Assembly (NCBI RefSeq): GCF_000381905.1
Contig: NZ_KB907251.1
Coordinates: 171,599 to 235,598, forward strand
DNA length: 64,000 bases
Direction: 5' to 3'
DNA from: Paenibacillus fonticola DSM 21315
GTDB lineage: Bacteria; Bacillota; Bacilli; Paenibacillales; Paenibacillaceae
The notes under the pieces were generated by a model. The model saw nothing but the letters and a program-made list of their open reading frames with translations. It searched no databases and was not told where the DNA came from. Made by a program: the position numbers and the translations under genes. Within the stretch, counting starts at the first letter, position 1; every line of letters begins with the position of its first letter. Positions 62,122 through 64,000 of this stretch are shown here, in pieces.

Positions 62122-62954
62122 ATTCTCAGGCCATTTCTGATAAATCAGGGCAAGAACCCGATCCAGCAAGTCTCATCACTTGGGTCTTTGAAGACGGCAC
62201 CTTCCATCCGGCAGCGAAAATTACGTCCGAGGGTCATTACAGTATCGTCACTGACCACCTGGGTACCCCTGTGGAAATGTATGATGAGCACGGGGAACGG
62301 GTATGGTCTTGTGAACTCGACATCTACGGGAATGTGAGAAAGTTTATTCTTAAGGGTGATCACAACGCCTGTCCGTTTCGCTACCCGGGCCAATATGAGG
62401 ACGTGGAGACCGGGCTGTATTACAACCGTTTACGCTATTACTCGCCACATGAAGGCATGTACACGCAGCAGGATCCGATTGGGTTGGCTGGAGGCATCCG
62501 TCTGTATGGGTATGTGGATGATCCGATTATTTGGGTGGACGTGTTTGGGCTTAAGAAGAATAAACGACAGAAGGAAGCGAAACAAACTCGTTGTAGTGAT
62601 GGTGGGGATACGGGTAAACAATCCTTATATCATTATACAAATGAGAAGGGAGCAAATGGGATATTTGATTCAAATCAATTAAATCCATCTTTAAAAGCAA
62701 ATAACCCTAAAGATGTCAGGTATGGTGATGGTCAGTATTTATCTGACATAGCACCGGAAACAAAAACTCCCGCACAACTAGCAAAACAATTTATTAATGT
62801 ACCCAATAAGTATAAATATACCCACTACGTAGAAATAGATGTGAGTGGTTTGGAAGTGATAAAAGGTCGAGATGGTGTTTTTGTAATACCGAATGAAACA
62901 GCATTGGATTTAATAGGAAGAATAGTTAGATCAGGGAAAGTTGGCGGGAAGTAG
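62046..62954 (+). CDS. Rhs core fragment, copy B, with HYD1-type ADP-ribosyltransferase toxin
   Basis: The frame (302 residues) starts inside IS DNA. True Rhs homology begins at about 62122 (SQAISDKSGQEPDPASL) and runs to VDVFGLKKN (62552), matching 60793-61230. The toxin tip has the HYD1 pattern: SLYHYTNEKGANGIFDSNQL, NPKDVRYGDGQYLSDIAP, TPAQLAKQF. These families (Tox-HYD1) are predicted ADP-ribosyltransferases. No start site or full shell remains, so it is a displaced cassette. Toxin and core are still in one frame here, unlike copy A. Confidence 0.75.
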   Translation: MGALSAGVPLRDILMVMPLCLFFYRNSQAISDKSGQEPDPASLITWVFEDGTFHPAAKITSEGHYSIVTDHLGTPVEMYDEHGERVWSCELDIYGNVRKFILKGDHNACPFRYPGQYEDVETGLYYNRLRYYSPHEGMYTQQDPIGLAGGIRLYGYVDDPIIWVDVFGLKKNKRQKEAKQTRCSDGGDTGKQSLYHYTNEKGANGIFDSNQLNPSLKANNPKDVRYGDGQYLSDIAPETKTPAQLAKQFINVPNKYKYTHYVEIDVSGLEVIKGRDGVFVIPNETALDLIGRIVRSGKVGGK

Positions 62955-62971
62955 AAAGGTGATATAAGCAT

Positions 62972-63427
62972 ATGAAATATTTATTGATTGAATATGAAGA
63001 AGAAGAGTACTGGATAGAAGTAGGAAGCGATGGTTATGCATTGAGACAAATCATTTTTGATAGCGATAAAACTGTACATGTTTCTTGTTTGGAAGATTGT
63101 TTGGCTGAAGGACCTATAGATGAAAATGAAATGGATGGAACAATAAAATTAATTACAAAACATGAATTTGAGGAGAATTGGAATAAAGCCACACTGAAAA
63201 AAAGGAAATTGTGGGGAAATCAAAAAATGAAATACCCTATTGGAAAAGTAGTATGCTTTGAAGTAGCCTATTATTATCCTCATGGATGGGTTTTAAAAGT
63301 AGAAGATTTGATTGGTATTTATAGTGGTGAATGTGATTTAAATTATGGCCAATGGGTAAAGGGAAGAGTCCTAGGTTACGATGAAATAAATATGTGGCTA
63401 AGGATATCTGATATAAATATTAATTAA
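62972..63427 (+). CDS. Presumed immunity protein of the HYD1-type toxin
   Basis: 151 residues from ATG 62972 after AAAGGTGA. The first half is acidic (LIEYEEEEYWIEVGSDGYAL). The second half is a compact beta-rich stretch (YPIGKVVCFEVAYYYPHGWV, LGYDEINMWLRIS). Family not recognised. It follows the toxin by 17 bases and ends at a strong terminator. Confidence 0.6.
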   Translation: MKYLLIEYEEEEYWIEVGSDGYALRQIIFDSDKTVHVSCLEDCLAEGPIDENEMDGTIKLITKHEFEENWNKATLKKRKLWGNQKMKYPIGKVVCFEVAYYYPHGWVLKVEDLIGIYSGECDLNYGQWVKGRVLGYDEINMWLRISDININ

Positions 63428-63461
63428 AGCCACTACGACTTCAAAAATTAACATTGATGAG

Positions 63462-63498
63462 ACCTTGATTGGCTTTTAGCCTATCAAGGTTTTTTTTA
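63462..63498 (+). terminator. Cassette terminator
   Basis: ACCTTGATTGGC and GCCTATCAAGGT pair (near perfect) around TTTTA, followed by eight T. It shares its left arm with 61840. Confidence 0.8.
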
Positions 63499-63512
63499 CT
63501 TCTATAGGTTTT

Positions 63513-64000
63513 ATGGTTAAACAATTAATTAGTAAGACCGGCGGACGAGAACATCGCAAAATCAGATACGAGTGGGATGTCAACAACCGCTTGAAGTTGA
63601 TCACGAATGGGTTGACAGGGAAGCGGACGTTGTTCAACCATGACGACTTTGGCACCCTGATCGGAGCAACTGATCAATACGGAAAAATCTTCCGCATGTC
63701 CGACGACGTCGGCAACCTGTACAGCACCGGTCACCGAACCGATCGGAAATACGGCCCCGGCGGGCGTCTGCTGGAGTTTGAGGGCACGAAATATAGCTAT
63801 GACGAGGAAGGCAACCTGATCGAGAAGCTCGATCCCGACGGCACCCGCTGGCGTTACGCCTACTATGGCAACGGTATGATGAGCAAGGTCGTCCGCCCCG
63901 ACGGCAAGGAAGTTATTTTCACGTATGACAGCCTGGGACGACGAATTGAGAAGCACTTTGACGGTGTAGTACACTGTTATGTGTGGGATGGAAATACAAT
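63513..64000 (+). CDS. Rhs core fragment, copy C (runs off the window)
   Basis: ATG 63513 opens MVKQLIS and then passes at 63535 into Rhs sequence (KTGGREHRKIRYEWDVNNRL) that matches 60244-60708. It is still open at the right edge. ATG has no good binding site, so this is another displaced copy, or the beginning of the last cassette. Its toxin lies beyond the window. Confidence 0.7.
   Translation, partial: MVKQLISKTGGREHRKIRYEWDVNNRLKLITNGLTGKRTLFNHDDFGTLIGATDQYGKIFRMSDDVGNLYSTGHRTDRKYGPGGRLLEFEGTKYSYDEEGNLIEKLDPDGTRWRYAYYGNGMMSKVVRPDGKEVIFTYDSLGRRIEKHFDGVVHCYVWDGNT

Noticed and set aside
57085..64000. Possible CRISPR or satellite repeat array
   Set aside because: The repeats are hundreds of bases long, coding, and end in different toxin genes. 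No short repeats with equal spacers exist.
1..64000. tRNA, rRNA or riboswitch genes
   Set aside because: No cloverleaf, rRNA segment or known riboswitch core was recognised in the intergenic regions by eye.

Overview
The window looks like chromosomal DNA of a Paenibacillus or a close relative in the Paenibacillaceae. The grounds are the many YesM/YesN-type two-component systems (HAMP, His_kinase and HATPase kinases paired with AraC-output response regulators), lipoprotein solute-binding proteins with LplB/YtcP-type permeases, a DUF5696-type lipoprotein, strong Gram-positive ribosome binding sites with frequent TTG/GTG starts, and CcpA-type cre boxes. This assignment is inferred from gene content; there is no rRNA or other taxonomic marker.

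Region 1 (1-22,050) is a xylan utilisation locus. It has the tail of a GH43-like enzyme, a binding protein/kinase/regulator trio (441-5531), and a divergent orphan AraC regulator with a degenerate receiver. Then comes a long rightward operon (6709-20844). It encodes a lipoprotein binding protein, a membrane-anchored protein joining carbohydrate-binding-like modules to a binding protein, two separate permease pairs, an NHL/TPR membrane protein, a Yip1-like membrane protein, a DUF5696-like lipoprotein and a membrane-anchored GH10 xylanase. A second GH10 xylanase without a signal peptide follows. Long polymers would be cut at the cell surface, oligosaccharides imported, and the products cut again inside.

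Region 2 (22,060-24,080) holds the hybrid-cluster protein gene hcp, convergent with the xylanase through a shared bidirectional terminator. A well-placed Fnr-like box lies upstream of it. Region 3 (24,082-42,145) has two more kinase/regulator plus ABC importer modules. The second includes a GH78 alpha-L-rhamnosidase, and a fused dihydroxyacetone kinase gene follows. Region 4 (42,273-52,046) is an arabinoxylan-type module: regulator/kinase, GH43 enzyme and ABC importer. Both GH51 and, probably, GH115 genes survive only as deleted remnants. No ABC ATPase is encoded for any of the five permease pairs, so a shared MsmX-type ATPase is probably encoded elsewhere.

Region 5 (52,090-54,570) is a small phage-derived regulatory island: an Xre repressor, an ImmA/IrrE protease, an ArpU-like regulator and four matching operators, one of which fills the spacer of a consensus promoter. 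Region 6 (54,590-64,000) is a mosaic array of Rhs polymorphic-toxin cassettes. Repeated pieces of one GC-rich Rhs core each lead into a different AT-rich C-terminal toxin (HNH/Endo VII-like, GIY-YIG/URI-like, a probable BECR-like nuclease, HYD1-type ADP-ribosyltransferase). Each toxin is followed by an immunity gene and usually a terminator. Older cassettes are decaying through single-base frameshifts, nonsense codons and an IS3 remnant. No complete Rhs gene with an N-terminus lies in the window, and the last Rhs copy runs off the right edge.
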